A stretch of DNA of 64,000 nt from Stenotrophomonas sp. 364 (GCF_009832905.1 NZ_CP047135.1:3140001-3204000), one strand, 5' to 3'. Numbered from the stretch's first letter, positions 53,384 to 62,585 are shown. Numbers and translations: made by a program. The notes: generated from the letters alone by a model not told the origin.

Positions 53384-53560
53384 CACACGGCTCCGCTGGA
53401 GTGCAGTCCCAGCTGTTGAATCGCCTTCAACCTGCGCCCCGGCACGGGACGGCGGTGTGAGGCCAGTATTAGCCCGACTACCCGCCCTTCCGCCCCCGTG
53501 CCGGCGGGGCTAGGATCGGGGTTCGCAGGCGCAGGCAGCGCCTTGGCAGGGAGCACGGCG

Positions 53561-55039
53561 ATGTGGGCAGGACACACACTGAAAGCAGGGGCGCTGATGG
53601 TCATGGCGCTGTCGATGGCCTTTGCCAGCCACGCAGCCCCGGGCATTGATCGCGAGGCCTGGCGTGGCGATCTGGCGGTCCTGAAGCAGACGCTGCAGAA
53701 CGATTATGCGCACTTGGCCTGGGTCGCCTCCGCGCAGAGCGGCGTCGACCTGCCCGCACTCGAACGCGATGCGCAGCAGGCCATCGCCACGGCCGGCAGC
53801 GATGCGCAGGCGGAACAGGCGCTGCGCACCTTCCTGGCCGGGTTTCACGATGGCCACCTGAGACTGCTCGATCGGCAGGCAGCCGGCGCGCCCGCCGCGG
53901 CCCCCGCCGCAGTGGATCCGCGCACGCTGGATGCGTCCACCGGCTGCGCGGCGCTGGGCGTACTGGACGAGGGCCGGCACGACTACAGCGTGCCGCTGCA
54001 GGCCCTGCCCGGCTACCACGCCACCGCCGGTGGGGCCGACCCGGCACTGCGCAGCGGGGTGATCGCGCTGGCCGATGGCCACCGCCTGGGCCTGCTGCGC
54101 CTGCATGAATTCGATGCGCTGCGTTACCCCGGCCTGTGCCACCGCCTGTGGGGTCAACTGCGGCATGCCGACGCGGTGAACGACATGCGGGCCACGTTGA
54201 ATGACGCGTGGGTGGCCGAGATCGCCGGGACGCTGCGTCGCTTCCAGCAGCAGGGTGTGGATGCGGTACTGGTGGACGTGGGCACCAATCCGGGCGGCGA
54301 CGACAGCGGCGACACGCTTGCCCGCCTGTTCAGTAACGCGCCGGTGCAGTCGGCGCCGCTGTGGGTCAGCCAGTCGGCAGCCGGTCGCGACTACCTGCAG
54401 GAGCAGTACGAGCGCATTGACGACGCCCTGCGCCACCATCATCCCGACGCCACCGCGCGCCCGCTGCTGGTGCAGCAGCGCGACCGCTTCGCCGCGTCCC
54501 TGCGCGCCACGCGGGCGCCGCCCTGCGACATGGCGTGGGTGTGGCAGGCACCGCGCGACTGGCCGGCGCTGCCCTGCCGGCAGCTGGTCGCCGCCGGCAG
54601 TTCGGGCGGCCCGCTGGCCACCCCGGCGGTGGACGCGATCAGCGATTTCCTGATTGCCCACCGGCTCGACTGGGCGCAGGACCTGCGCCGACACTGGGCC
54701 GCCTGGCAGGGGCCGGTGTACGTGCTCACCGATGCGAAAACCGCCTCTTCGGCGGAAATGTTCGCCGCACGGCTGCAGGACAACCGTATAGCACGCGTGG
54801 TCGGCAGCACGACCGGCGGCTACGGCTGCGGCTTCATGAGTCCGCCGCCACCACGCGCCTTGCCGCACTCTCAGCTGCGCATGCGTATTCCGAACTGCGT
54901 GCGCCTGCGTGCCGATGGCAGCGACGAAATGGCGGGCATTACGCCGGACCTGCCCATCGACATGCGCGCCGATGAATCGGCCCGCGCCCGCGCGCAGCGG
55001 ATGCTGGATGCGGTGGCCGTGGACCTGGCCCGGCACTGA
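53561..55039 (+). CDS. Exported S41-family peptidase
   Basis: The 492-residue protein has a signal peptide (LMVMALSMAFASHAA) and the tail-specific protease fold: VLVDVGTNPGGDDSGDTLAR, then VYVLTDAKTASSAEMFAARL with the catalytic Ser (TASSAE) and VGSTTGGYG. The PDZ domain of classic Ctp is absent. It probably acts on periplasmic or secreted substrates; these are unknown. The ATG 53561 (MWAGHTL) follows GGGAG; an upstream in-frame start lacks a ribosome binding site. Confidence 0.85.
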   Translation: MWAGHTLKAGALMVMALSMAFASHAAPGIDREAWRGDLAVLKQTLQNDYAHLAWVASAQSGVDLPALERDAQQAIATAGSDAQAEQALRTFLAGFHDGHLRLLDRQAAGAPAAAPAAVDPRTLDASTGCAALGVLDEGRHDYSVPLQALPGYHATAGGADPALRSGVIALADGHRLGLLRLHEFDALRYPGLCHRLWGQLRHADAVNDMRATLNDAWVAEIAGTLRRFQQQGVDAVLVDVGTNPGGDDSGDTLARLFSNAPVQSAPLWVSQSAAGRDYLQEQYERIDDALRHHHPDATARPLLVQQRDRFAASLRATRAPPCDMAWVWQAPRDWPALPCRQLVAAGSSGGPLATPAVDAISDFLIAHRLDWAQDLRRHWAAWQGPVYVLTDAKTASSAEMFAARLQDNRIARVVGSTTGGYGCGFMSPPPPRALPHSQLRMRIPNCVRLRADGSDEMAGITPDLPIDMRADESARARAQRMLDAVAVDLARH

Positions 55040-55049
55040 CCCGCGGCGG

Positions 55050-55940
55050 TCAGTCCACCGTGCAGTCTGCGTCGCGCATCGGATGCGGCAGCACTTCGAT
55101 GGAGTGCTCGGCCAGTTGTGCCAGCACCGCTTCCGGCCCGCGCTGGCTGCGCCAGCCCAGGCCGATGCTGGCCGCGGTGGCGTCGTGGATGCGGTCGATC
55201 ACCGGCAGCGCCCAGCCGCGCCGGTCGTACTCGGCCAGCCACTGCGGGCAGCGCCGCGCCAGCACCGCGCGCGGCTCACTGACCAGCCGTTCGCAGTCTT
55301 CCGGGCCGAACGGCGTGGCGCCGCTGGCGATATAGCGCTGGAACATGGGCCCGGTGTTGCGCAGTGCCGCCGCGTGCGCATCGGCCACGTCGCGCACGTC
55401 GATGCCGCGATGCAGGCGATACAGCAGCATGCGCTGGGCGGTTTCAGGGAAGCACCGCGACATCCGGATCACCCGCACCTGGAAGCCGGGGCTGGCCGCC
55501 TCCTCCAGCCAGTGCTCGGCCGCCAGCTTTGACCGGTGGTAGACCGTGCGCGGTTGTGGCGGGGTACGCTCGTCGATCCACGTGCAGCGGCCCGGCACAA
55601 TCGCATGACCGTACAGCGCGGTGGTGCTGGTGAACACGAAGCGCGACACCCCCGCATCGCGGGCCAGCATCGCCAGGGTGCGGGTGCCTTCCACATTGAT
55701 GCGGTGGAACTCGGTGTCGGGCATCAGCCCCACGTGCGGGGCGTGCAGCGCCGCGCAGTGGATCACGGCATCCACGCCCACCAGTGCCGTGCGCAGCGTG
55801 CGCATATCGGTGATATCGGCCACGTGCCGGGTGGTGTTGAAGGGGCTGCGGTCCAGCCCGACTACCTCGTGCCGTGCGGACAGCGCGCCGAAGATCGCGC
55901 GCCCCACCCGGCCTGAACTTCCTGTCAGGAGAATCTTCAC
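55050..55940 (-). CDS. NAD-dependent epimerase/dehydratase (extended SDR)
   Basis: The 296-residue protein begins ILLTGSSGRVGRAIFGAL, a GxxGxxG NAD-binding motif, with DRSPFNTTRHVADITD and IHCAALHAP further on. The active-site YHRSK gives the Tyr-x3-Lys pair, and a Ser-Thr-Thr precedes it in FTSTTALYG. The substrate is probably a nucleotide sugar or related compound; the C-terminal domain is not diagnostic. It is convergent with the S41 peptidase gene (10 nt gap). Confidence 0.86.
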   Translation of the reverse strand: MKILLTGSSGRVGRAIFGALSARHEVVGLDRSPFNTTRHVADITDMRTLRTALVGVDAVIHCAALHAPHVGLMPDTEFHRINVEGTRTLAMLARDAGVSRFVFTSTTALYGHAIVPGRCTWIDERTPPQPRTVYHRSKLAAEHWLEEAASPGFQVRVIRMSRCFPETAQRMLLYRLHRGIDVRDVADAHAAALRNTGPMFQRYIASGATPFGPEDCERLVSEPRAVLARRCPQWLAEYDRRGWALPVIDRIHDATAASIGLGWRSQRGPEAVLAQLAEHSIEVLPHPMRDADCTVD

Positions 55941-56061
55941 TGTGTGGCACTTGGTCAGCGCCCGGGAGCTACCGGGATGATTTGATTGTAGCCAGAGTCG
56001 GCGCCCGGGCGTCCACGGCTGCGGCCGGCCAGGCGTCGGAATCGTTGCGACCTGCGCGCGC

Positions 56062-56586
56062 TCAGCGCCCGGCCTGGCCTACCGGCTGTGCAGGGGACCC
56101 GCAGGTGTCCCAACGCAGCGCGCCGTCCTTTCCCTGCTGGACCGCGTTGATCTTCGCTACTCCGCCTGCGTCAACTACGCAGAAGTAGCCGTTGAACCAG
56201 CGCGACTGGGGCGCCCCGCGCTGTGCCCGTGCACTGCCCCACATTTCCACCTGGTACCGCTTGCCAGGCTGCAGGCGCGGCGGTGGCGACGTTCCCCCGT
56301 CGCCGTAGCGCAGGCATTGATCCGGCGCGAGCGTGGGTTCGGCCTGGCCATCCCGCAGGAAATCACGTTCCCAGATCGCCGCGCCGCCCGAACCGACCTC
56401 CATCACCGACACCCCGGTTATCTTCGCAGGCGCGTCGCCCGTGCGGATTGCCGGCACGCCAAAACAGGGCGCCCCCTGCTGTTCCTTGACCAGCGCCTGC
56501 TGATACCGGCCGGCGGGCGAGGCGCAGCTTGCCAAGCCCGGCACCAGGACACCGATCAACAGCAGGGAAACATGCAAACGGCTCAT
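56062..56586 (-). CDS. Lipoprotein, candidate immunity protein for the PAAR effector
   Basis: The 174-residue protein has a lipoprotein signal with lipobox LASC (Cys at about position 21) and no recognised domain. It overlaps the stop of the PAAR-zincin gene by 4 nt (ATGA), so the two are made together. Type VI effectors that act in the periplasm are paired with exported immunity proteins in just this order. The mature part carries three Cys (GAPCFG, PDQCLRY, WDTCGS) plus FNGYFCVVD, which may form disulfides. Function as immunity is inferred from position and export only. Confidence 0.7.
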   Translation of the reverse strand: MSRLHVSLLLIGVLVPGLASCASPAGRYQQALVKEQQGAPCFGVPAIRTGDAPAKITGVSVMEVGSGGAAIWERDFLRDGQAEPTLAPDQCLRYGDGGTSPPPRLQPGKRYQVEMWGSARAQRGAPQSRWFNGYFCVVDAGGVAKINAVQQGKDGALRWDTCGSPAQPVGQAGR

Positions 56587-57812
56587 TGCGTCGTCCTGGG
56601 CAGGTTGTTTTTGTCACTGCGCGCGGCAAGGAAGGGCTGCAAGGTGCGCTCGAGCTGCGCACCGATATCGGGCACGGTACGGTAACGCACATTATTCATG
56701 CGTGACTGGGAGCCGCGGAAGGCCACCAGAAAATAGTCGGCCAGCATGTCGCCCTGCGCTTCCATGTTGTAGTCAGGGAACAGGCGGATCTCATCCAGCA
56801 CGTAGTCGTAACTCATGTTGGGGCGCGGCGCGCGGACCAGTTTGACGTTGTAACCGAGCTGGTACTGCCAGACATGGGTCATTTCATGGATGAAGAACTG
56901 CTGGAAGCTGACGCTGTCGGTCGAATAATCGTCCTTGTAAATGCCCTTGGGGAAATACATCTCCCCGTTGGGCGTCACCGCGGTGTCCTTGTTCTGGAAA
57001 CCGAAGAACATCCAGTAGCCGTGGTTGTGGACCTTCACCTGGGCGTAGTCGACCGCATCGCCAAAGACCAGGCGGGCCATGTCGATCTCTCCGGGCGTCA
57101 GGCCGCGCTCGTGGCCGGGTGCGGTGACCGGGGCTATCGAGGTGCCCAGCGCTTCCGATGTGGTCACCACGCCGTCAACGTCGAAGACCTCGGCGTCCTC
57201 GGCGTCGTCCGGCGCCACGCGCGCGCAGCAACCGACCGGCTGTGCGGGTGCGCGTAGTTCAGCGCGCACGATGGTCTGGCTCTGCTCTGTCGAGACGCGC
57301 GTGGTTTCTCCTTGGGCATCGGTGGTCCCAGACACCGTGCGGCCATCGGCCAGGTGCAGGGTGTACGGCACCTCGGCCAACGGCGTCCCCTCTTTGCCAA
57401 CGAAGCGGATTGCCTGATCGAACGTCGCCGCCGAGGCCAACACCGCTTTCAGGACACCTGCTGCGCCCGCCGCCGCACTGCCCGCCCCTGCGGCGGCGCC
57501 GGTGCCTGCGCTGGCGGCGGCAGCGCTTCCCGCGGCCGCACCACTGTCAGCGAAGACGTTGGCCTGCTTGCCGGACAGTACGCGACACCCACAGGCCAAG
57601 GCGCAACCGTGCAATGCCACGGGCTGTCCATCCACCAGGATCGTGATATCCCCATCGACAATGGGGAAAATACCCTTGTGCAGCTTCGGGCAGGTGGCCT
57701 TGTCGCCTATCCGCGCAACGCCCATTCCCATGATGTCGGTTTCGTTCGATGCCGTGATGACCTGTCCCCCAGTGCTGGTGGGGTCTCCCATCACAATCCA
57801 GTTCCGTGCCAT
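56583..57812 (-). CDS. PAAR-domain protein with C-terminal HExxH metallopeptidase-like toxin region
   Basis: The 409-residue protein starts with a PAAR-type spike domain (1-90; WIVMGDPTSTGGQV, MGVARIGDKATCPKLHKG, DGQPVALHGCALACGC). A Gly/Ala-rich linker (about 90-120) and a small beta domain (about 130-190) follow. The C-terminal part (about 235-405) holds HEMTH (309-313) and a downstream Glu351 in NMEAQGDMLADYF, which fits a gluzincin zinc site. PAAR proteins cap the type VI spike and carry effectors. No other T6SS genes are in the window. ATG 57812 follows AAGGA. Confidence 0.85.
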   Translation of the reverse strand: MARNWIVMGDPTSTGGQVITASNETDIMGMGVARIGDKATCPKLHKGIFPIVDGDITILVDGQPVALHGCALACGCRVLSGKQANVFADSGAAAGSAAAASAGTGAAAGAGSAAAGAAGVLKAVLASAATFDQAIRFVGKEGTPLAEVPYTLHLADGRTVSGTTDAQGETTRVSTEQSQTIVRAELRAPAQPVGCCARVAPDDAEDAEVFDVDGVVTTSEALGTSIAPVTAPGHERGLTPGEIDMARLVFGDAVDYAQVKVHNHGYWMFFGFQNKDTAVTPNGEMYFPKGIYKDDYSTDSVSFQQFFIHEMTHVWQYQLGYNVKLVRAPRPNMSYDYVLDEIRLFPDYNMEAQGDMLADYFLVAFRGSQSRMNNVRYRTVPDIGAQLERTLQPFLAARSDKNNLPRTTQ

Positions 57813-58051
57813 GGCGCCATCCTTGGATACGTCAGAGTAAATGGAGGGAATAATCACCTACTGCTTTATCACGCCGATTGAACCCCAAACCGCGCGATTG
57901 ATCACAAAACCTACTATACATAATCCCCGTGGGAGGCAATGGAGGCTGCCGCCCCGGCCGGAAGCCGCGCAGCACATTGCCCCCGCGGTTGCCGGCATGC
58001 GCCCGGCTCACCTATCCTGCGTGCGGAATCGATCCCAGGAATGCGCCACGG

Positions 58052-58900
58052 ATGAGCGGCACCCCAGTTTTTTCGTTCGCCCGACGTTGGGCGTGGCGCG
58101 CGCCTGCACGGACACCGCTGCTACTGGGCGCAACGTTCCTTGCAGCGCTGCTGGCCGTGGCGCCCGCCAAGGCAAACGACATCCCGCCGCAGTTCATGAC
58201 GCAGTACGAAGCCGCGCGCGACTACCTGCACCTGGTCCAGGCGGCCGAAGCTGCCAATGCGCCCACGCAACTGGACAGCGCCGATGCCATGCAGTTGCTG
58301 GCGGCGATCACCCACCGCGATGCGATCCTCGCGCCGGACTACGTACCCGCGGATCTTGGACTGCTGGTCAATGCGTGCGAGTACGGTAAAACCGTGTCCA
58401 CCCAGCTGATGCAGTTTGGACTGGCCGCGATGCCCGCCGCCGTACGCATCCACCCCGGCGAGCAGGCAAGCCTTGGCCGCCGCAATGCAGAACGCTTCCA
58501 ACCACAACTGGGCCTGCTGCTGCCTTACCTGCTGCGCTGCGGCGCACGGATTCAGCCGCTGTTGGACCAATGGCTTACGGTTGCCACGCCCGACGAACGG
58601 GCCGCGCTGGGACCTGACGGGACCGATACCCTGCGCCGCAACGCGCAACGCCAGTACCTGGATATGCTGGAGACAATGCGCGCGCAGCCTGCTGATAGCG
58701 CGCTGAGGCACACCCTGGTGCGCGCACTGGCAGAAACGGCGGCCCCCTACGCGCGCATGCTGCAGCCGGCGCAGCGCCTGCCCGTGCGCGACGCCTTGAA
58801 AGACGCGCGCCAGCAGATGGATGCAAACGATGCCGCACTGCTCCAGCAGGCCGTTGTGGCGTTCAGCGCCGACGGGTGCGGAACACTGTGCGCCTCCTGA
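58052..58900 (+). CDS. Exported protein of unknown function beside the PAAR effector
   Basis: The 282-residue protein has a signal peptide (ARTPLLLGATFLAALLAVAPAKA) and a mostly helical, Ala/Leu/Arg-rich mature part with no Walker or hydrolase motif. Two Cys pairs (NACEYG, LLRCGA; DGCGTLC near the end) may form disulfides. It is divergent from the PAAR gene and may be a second immunity-like or envelope protein, but nothing in the sequence proves it. ATG 58052 is chosen at the signal. Confidence 0.7.
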   Translation: MSGTPVFSFARRWAWRAPARTPLLLGATFLAALLAVAPAKANDIPPQFMTQYEAARDYLHLVQAAEAANAPTQLDSADAMQLLAAITHRDAILAPDYVPADLGLLVNACEYGKTVSTQLMQFGLAAMPAAVRIHPGEQASLGRRNAERFQPQLGLLLPYLLRCGARIQPLLDQWLTVATPDERAALGPDGTDTLRRNAQRQYLDMLETMRAQPADSALRHTLVRALAETAAPYARMLQPAQRLPVRDALKDARQQMDANDAALLQQAVVAFSADGCGTLCAS

Positions 58901-59072
58901 TCCAGCGGCGGAGCACCGCAGTCGAGTACGGCATCCACGCCCACGCCACGCGCACTGTCCACATGTCCAATGGGTAACGCTTGCCACGCTGCAGGCGCAT
59001 GCTCTCTACCTGCGCGTTCCCCCCAGGGCCTCAGCTCTACTATCTGTCGCTCAAGTGCGCCGCACTATGTGT

Positions 59073-59444
59073 CTAACCAAGCAAAGAGGCCAACTGTCCC
59101 GGCGTCTCTCCCGCTTCGTTTCTTATTCCTCTCTGTGCGCCGTGACGCAGCAGCCACTCCACTGCTTCGTACTTGCCCTGCTCGACCGCATTGTGCAACG
59201 GAGTGCATCCATGCTCGCCAGCGCTATTTACATCGGCACCGGCGCCCAGCAGCGTCTCGAGCTCCTCGATTGAGCCCCGTGTTGCAGCAACGTTTATCGA
59301 CATATCACCAAACGCACTCACCTGATCAACGTGAGTAATTTTGATGCCCATAAATTCTGGAAGCTCCCGATACAGCGAGAGAAGACGATCTAGCTCCATT
59401 GCTACTCTCAGTGCTCTGAGCAATTCAATAATATGATCGACCAT
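59073..59444 (-). CDS. Short ankyrin-repeat protein in AT-richer DNA
   Basis: The 123-residue protein has two clear ankyrin repeats (DMSINVAATRGSIEELETLL and HGCTPLHNAVEQGKYEAVEWLLRHGA) after a helical start. Short ankyrin proteins are often immunity partners of polymorphic or T6SS effectors. The coding DNA is visibly AT-richer and uses AT-ending codons unlike its neighbours, a sign of recent transfer. ATG 59444 gives MVDHIIELL. Confidence 0.75.
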   Translation of the reverse strand: MVDHIIELLRALRVAMELDRLLSLYRELPEFMGIKITHVDQVSAFGDMSINVAATRGSIEELETLLGAGADVNSAGEHGCTPLHNAVEQGKYEAVEWLLRHGAQRGIRNEAGETPGQLASLLG

Positions 59445-59642
59445 ATGTAGTCCCCGCGGAGGACGTGTGGTCGTCCAGCCGTGGCGGTAAACGGGCTCCG
59501 GTCACCCCCACCAACGCGTACCGAGCAGCCTTTAGCGACAGCGTTGCCCGCTGATGCGGCAGGGGCAGGCGGCGGATCCTCCATGCGCGCGTGTGTTTCG
59601 GCTACCCTCCATACGCTGCAACTTTTTCTTGATGGAGACCCC

Positions 59643-60302
59643 ATGCTGCTGGATGCGTACCTGCGCGATCACTTTGTCGACACATCCACCTGCGCAGCGC
59701 TGGCAGGCATCACCGTGCAGCGTCTGGATGCGCTGATTGCGGCCGAGGCCATTCCCGCGCCGACGTACCGCTGCAATGCGGGGACGATCCACTCGGCCGC
59801 GTTCGGATCGATCGACACCGATTCGCGGGTATCCGGTGCGTTCTTCCGCCCCGAATGCACCCGCTGGGTCCGCATCGCCGCAGACGCCGCCGCAGGCGAG
59901 GAGCGCGCGGCAGTGGTCTCGACGTTGGCGGCCGAACTGGCGGCGCATCTGCGCACCTGCGACGACGACGCGCACCGGGTGGACGCAACGGTAGAGGCGC
60001 TGCTTCCGCACTTCTTCAACGGCACATTCGGCCTGTGCGTCGCCGATCCGTCCAGTGGCAAGGGCATTGTGCGAAAAGAGGTGCTCCAGAAAACCCTGGT
60101 TGCGTTGACCTGCAACGGAAGCAACCCCGCACCGCCCGGCATCGCCGCCGGCGAGTTGCTGGCGTTGATTGATGACTACGCCGACTCCGCCATGCCCTTC
60201 TCCCCTGCCGAGTACGCGCGCAGCAGCAGAAAGCGGCTGGTGGAGGACCTGCGTCCACGCGTGCTCAGCGCCCATCAAGCCACCCAGGAAGGGGCGGCAT
60301 AG
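59643..60302 (+). CDS. Protein of unknown function, DUF6058-like
   Basis: The 219-residue protein, MLLDAYLRDHFVDTSTCAAL.., has a possible helix-turn-helix-like start (LAGITVQRLDALIAAEAIPAPTY) and a helical C-terminus. It resembles the DUF6058 family, sometimes annotated near natural-product genes, but this is a low-confidence recall. ATG 59643 follows GGAG; an in-frame start 54 codons upstream adds a low-complexity stretch without a ribosome binding site. Composition is again GC-rich. Confidence 0.65.
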   Translation: MLLDAYLRDHFVDTSTCAALAGITVQRLDALIAAEAIPAPTYRCNAGTIHSAAFGSIDTDSRVSGAFFRPECTRWVRIAADAAAGEERAAVVSTLAAELAAHLRTCDDDAHRVDATVEALLPHFFNGTFGLCVADPSSGKGIVRKEVLQKTLVALTCNGSNPAPPGIAAGELLALIDDYADSAMPFSPAEYARSSRKRLVEDLRPRVLSAHQATQEGAA

Positions 60303-60362
60303 AGCCGCGGCGGGCCGCTACTTGCTCCCAGCGGGATGCATCACAGCAGCAGGGAGATGGAG

Positions 60363-60686
60363 ATGTCAGCGGAGTTCGTGCTGTCGTTTGAGGATGAGGG
60401 ATGGTATGCGTCCCATCGTGACGAGGTGAAGCAGAAAATCACCCAGCTTGAGACCTTTTCCCGCTGTGTTGGCGCGCACGAATTCCGGCTGGTAGGCACC
60501 GAGCCGAGGGGCGCGGATGCGTGGTGCCACGACGTACGCGTGTTCCTGGAAGAGGAACGCGTGTTTCTTGAGGTCAGTGCTCACCCGACCAGCATCGAAG
60601 CGGATCTTGCGCGGCTGTTTGCCTGGGTCCGCGCCTGCACCGGGATGTCGGTGGACGATGAGGATGGCGAGCCATCTGGCTGGTAG
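60363..60686 (+). CDS. Small acidic protein of unknown function
   Basis: The 107-residue protein is acidic, mixed alpha/beta, with no recognised motif and no signal peptide (MSAEFVLSFEDEGWYASHRDEVKQK). ATG 60363 follows a GGGAG; a frame start nine codons upstream is weaker. Its size and charge fit a cytoplasmic immunity-like protein, but no partner is seen. Confidence 0.65.
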   Translation: MSAEFVLSFEDEGWYASHRDEVKQKITQLETFSRCVGAHEFRLVGTEPRGADAWCHDVRVFLEEERVFLEVSAHPTSIEADLARLFAWVRACTGMSVDDEDGEPSGW

Positions 60687-60788
60687 CAGCGATGAGCTGC
60701 GCTGCAGTAGCGGCGGCACGCCTTTCGATCCCTGACCGGGTCGTCGCGCGGTGGTACTGCCGAGCGGGCAGTGATGGCCCCAAGCCAC

Positions 60789-60812
60789 AAAAAAGGCGCC
60801 CGGTAGGCGCCT
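60789..60812 (-). terminator. Rho-independent terminator after the tRNA gene
   Basis: Read leftward, AGGCGCC pairs with GGCGCCT around TACCG, followed by six T. It lies 15 nt beyond the CCA end of the tRNA gene and ends its transcript. Confidence 0.85.
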
Positions 60813-60827
60813 GATTCGTTGCTGCAA

Positions 60828-60903
60828 TGGTGGGCCGTGATGGATTCGAACCATCGACCAAAAGATTAAAAGTCTTCTGCTCTACCAACTGAGCTAACGG
60901 CCC
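60828..60903 (-). tRNA. tRNA-Lys (anticodon UUU)
   Basis: The 76-nt minus-strand sequence folds as a standard tRNA. The acceptor stem is GGGCCGT/ACGGCCC with encoded CCA. The D arm holds GCTC-AGTTGGTA-GAGC, the anticodon loop reads CTTTTAA (anticodon TTT) and the T arm is GATGG-TTCGAAT-CCATC. Confidence 0.97.
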
Positions 60904-60977
60904 ATTGCATGCCCCGGCATCGCTGCCGGGGGTGCGCATTCTAACCCACAAGGCGCTCGGGCGAAACCACTTAGCGC

Positions 60978-61643
60978 TCAGGCGTAACGGGTCGGGTCGG
61001 CCACGCCGGCATCGGTGAAGCCCTGCGCGCGCAGGCGGCAGGCATCGCAGTGGCCGCAGGCCGCGCCGGTGTCGTCGGCGTTGTAGCAGGACACGGTCAG
61101 GCCGAAGTCCACGCCCAGGCGCACGCCTTCACGCACGATGTCGGCCTTGCTCAGGAACTGCAGCGGCGCGTGCACCTGGATGCCCGCGCCTTCCACGCCG
61201 GCCTTGGTGGCCAGGTTGGCCAGGGCCTGGAAGGCGGCGATGAACTCGGGGCGGCAATCGGGGTAGCCGGAATAGTCCACGGCGTTGACGCCGCAAAAGA
61301 TGTCGCTGGCGCCCAGCACTTCGGCCCAGCCCAGTGCGACCGACAACATGATGGTATTGCGCGCCGGCACGTAGGTGACCGGAATGCCCTCCCCGCCCGC
61401 CTCGGGTACGTCGATGTCATCGGTCAGGGCCGAGCCGCCGATGCTGCGCAGGTCCACGTTGACGGTCTTGTGCGCCACCACGCCCAGCGCCTGGGCGACC
61501 GCGGCGGCCGCCTCCAGTTCGGAGGTGTGGCGCTGGCCATAGCGCACGCTGAGCGCGTGCACGGCGAAGCCCTGCTCCTGGGCGATGGCGATGACGGCGG
61601 CGGAGTCCATGCCGCCGGACAGGAGGACGACTGCTTTTTTCAT
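60978..61643 (-). CDS. queC: 7-cyano-7-deazaguanine synthase QueC
   Basis: QueC converts carboxydeazaguanine to preQ0 with ammonia and ATP in queuosine synthesis. The 221-residue PP-loop enzyme has [10 protein letters not shown] (ATP pyrophosphatase loop), [13 protein letters not shown], and the Zn site [24 protein letters not shown] 61643 (MKKAVVLL) is the family start; the frame upstream is rejected. queE lies 108 nt upstream. Confidence 0.96.
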   Translation of the reverse strand: MKKAVVLLSGGMDSAAVIAIAQEQGFAVHALSVRYGQRHTSELEAAAAVAQALGVVAHKTVNVDLRSIGGSALTDDIDVPEAGGEGIPVTYVPARNTIMLSVALGWAEVLGASDIFCGVNAVDYSGYPDCRPEFIAAFQALANLATKAGVEGAGIQVHAPLQFLSKADIVREGVRLGVDFGLTVSCYNADDTGAACGHCDACRLRAQGFTDAGVADPTRYA

Positions 61644-61751
61644 GAGGGGGTGTTTCCGGTGGGTTGCGGGAGCCAGCACGCTGTCCCGCGCCGGGATGAA
61701 AACTGGAAATTGAGGCGTGGTGAGCGGTCGTTGCGCCCTCGACAACCGACC

Positions 61752-62450
61752 TCAGCGGCCGGGTTCGTCGTTCCAGAGCAGCTTGTGCAGCTGCATCTGA
61801 AAGCGCACCGGCAGGCGGTCTTCGACGATCCAGTCGGCCAGCTGGCGCGGGCTCACCTGGTCCTTGCTGGGCGAAAACAGCACCATGCTGCGCTGGTTGA
61901 GGCGGTGCTCGGCGACCATGCCGCGTGCCCACTCGTAGTCCTCGCGGCTGCACAGCACGAACTTGATCTGGTCGCGGCGGGTCAGCAACGGCAGGTTCTC
62001 CAGCCGGTTGCGGGCCATTTCGCCGGAGCCGGGGGTCTTCAGGTCCACCACCCGTGAGACGCGGGGATCGACCGCGCTGACGTCCAGCGCGCCGGAGGTT
62101 TCCAGCGACACGTCCAGGCCTGCGTCGCACAGCTTTTCCAGCAGCACCAGGCAGCGCTTCTGCGCCAGCGGCTCGCCGCCGGTCACGCAGACGTGGTGCA
62201 CGCCCTGGGCCTGCACCTCGGCCACGATCGCATCGATGTCCCACCAGGTGCCGCCATGGAAGGCGTAGGCGGTGTCGCAGTAGGTGCAGCGCAGCGGGCA
62301 GCCGGTCAGGCGCACGAACACGGTCGGCCAGCCGGCGGCATCGGCTTCGCCCTGCAGCGAGGTGAAGATCTCGGTGATCTTCAGGCGCGGGAGGGGCGAC
62401 TGCACGATCTCGCTGGGGAGCGCGGCGGCGGCGGACAAGGAAACGGTCAT
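61752..62450 (-). CDS. queE: 7-carboxy-7-deazaguanine synthase QueE
   Basis: QueE is a radical SAM enzyme that turns carboxytetrahydropterin into CDG, the substrate of QueC. The 232-residue protein has the short cluster motif CPLRCTYCDT, FTSLQGEADAAGWPTVFVRLTG before it, VCVTGGEPL and SLETSGALD (SAM/ribose contacts). ATG 62450 is used. Pairing with queC is a consistent pathway unit; queD and queF are not in the window. Confidence 0.95.
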   Translation of the reverse strand: MTVSLSAAAALPSEIVQSPLPRLKITEIFTSLQGEADAAGWPTVFVRLTGCPLRCTYCDTAYAFHGGTWWDIDAIVAEVQAQGVHHVCVTGGEPLAQKRCLVLLEKLCDAGLDVSLETSGALDVSAVDPRVSRVVDLKTPGSGEMARNRLENLPLLTRRDQIKFVLCSREDYEWARGMVAEHRLNQRSMVLFSPSKDQVSPRQLADWIVEDRLPVRFQMQLHKLLWNDEPGR

Positions 62451-62516
62451 GGCGGTGATTCTTGGGAATACGGCATCGGAAACGACAACAGCCGGACGTG
62501 CCCGGCAGTTCATGCG

Positions 62517-62538
62517 GCCGGGCAGAGCCCGGCTCTAC
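62517..62538. repeat. Single GTAG-headed REP element before queE
   Basis: On the minus strand the sequence reads GTAGAGCCGGGCTCTGCCCG, then GC, a hairpin (GAGCCGGGC/GCCCGGC) like the pair at 28145-28205. Confidence 0.65.
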
Positions 62539-62585
62539 GAGGGATCATTATAGCGGGGCGGCCTGGGCGGCGCCCGGACGGCGGT

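Noticed and set aside
60828..60903. Integration site at the tRNA-Lys 3' end
   Set aside because: No duplicated tRNA 3' segment was found in the adjoining accessory genes, and no integrase is present in the window.
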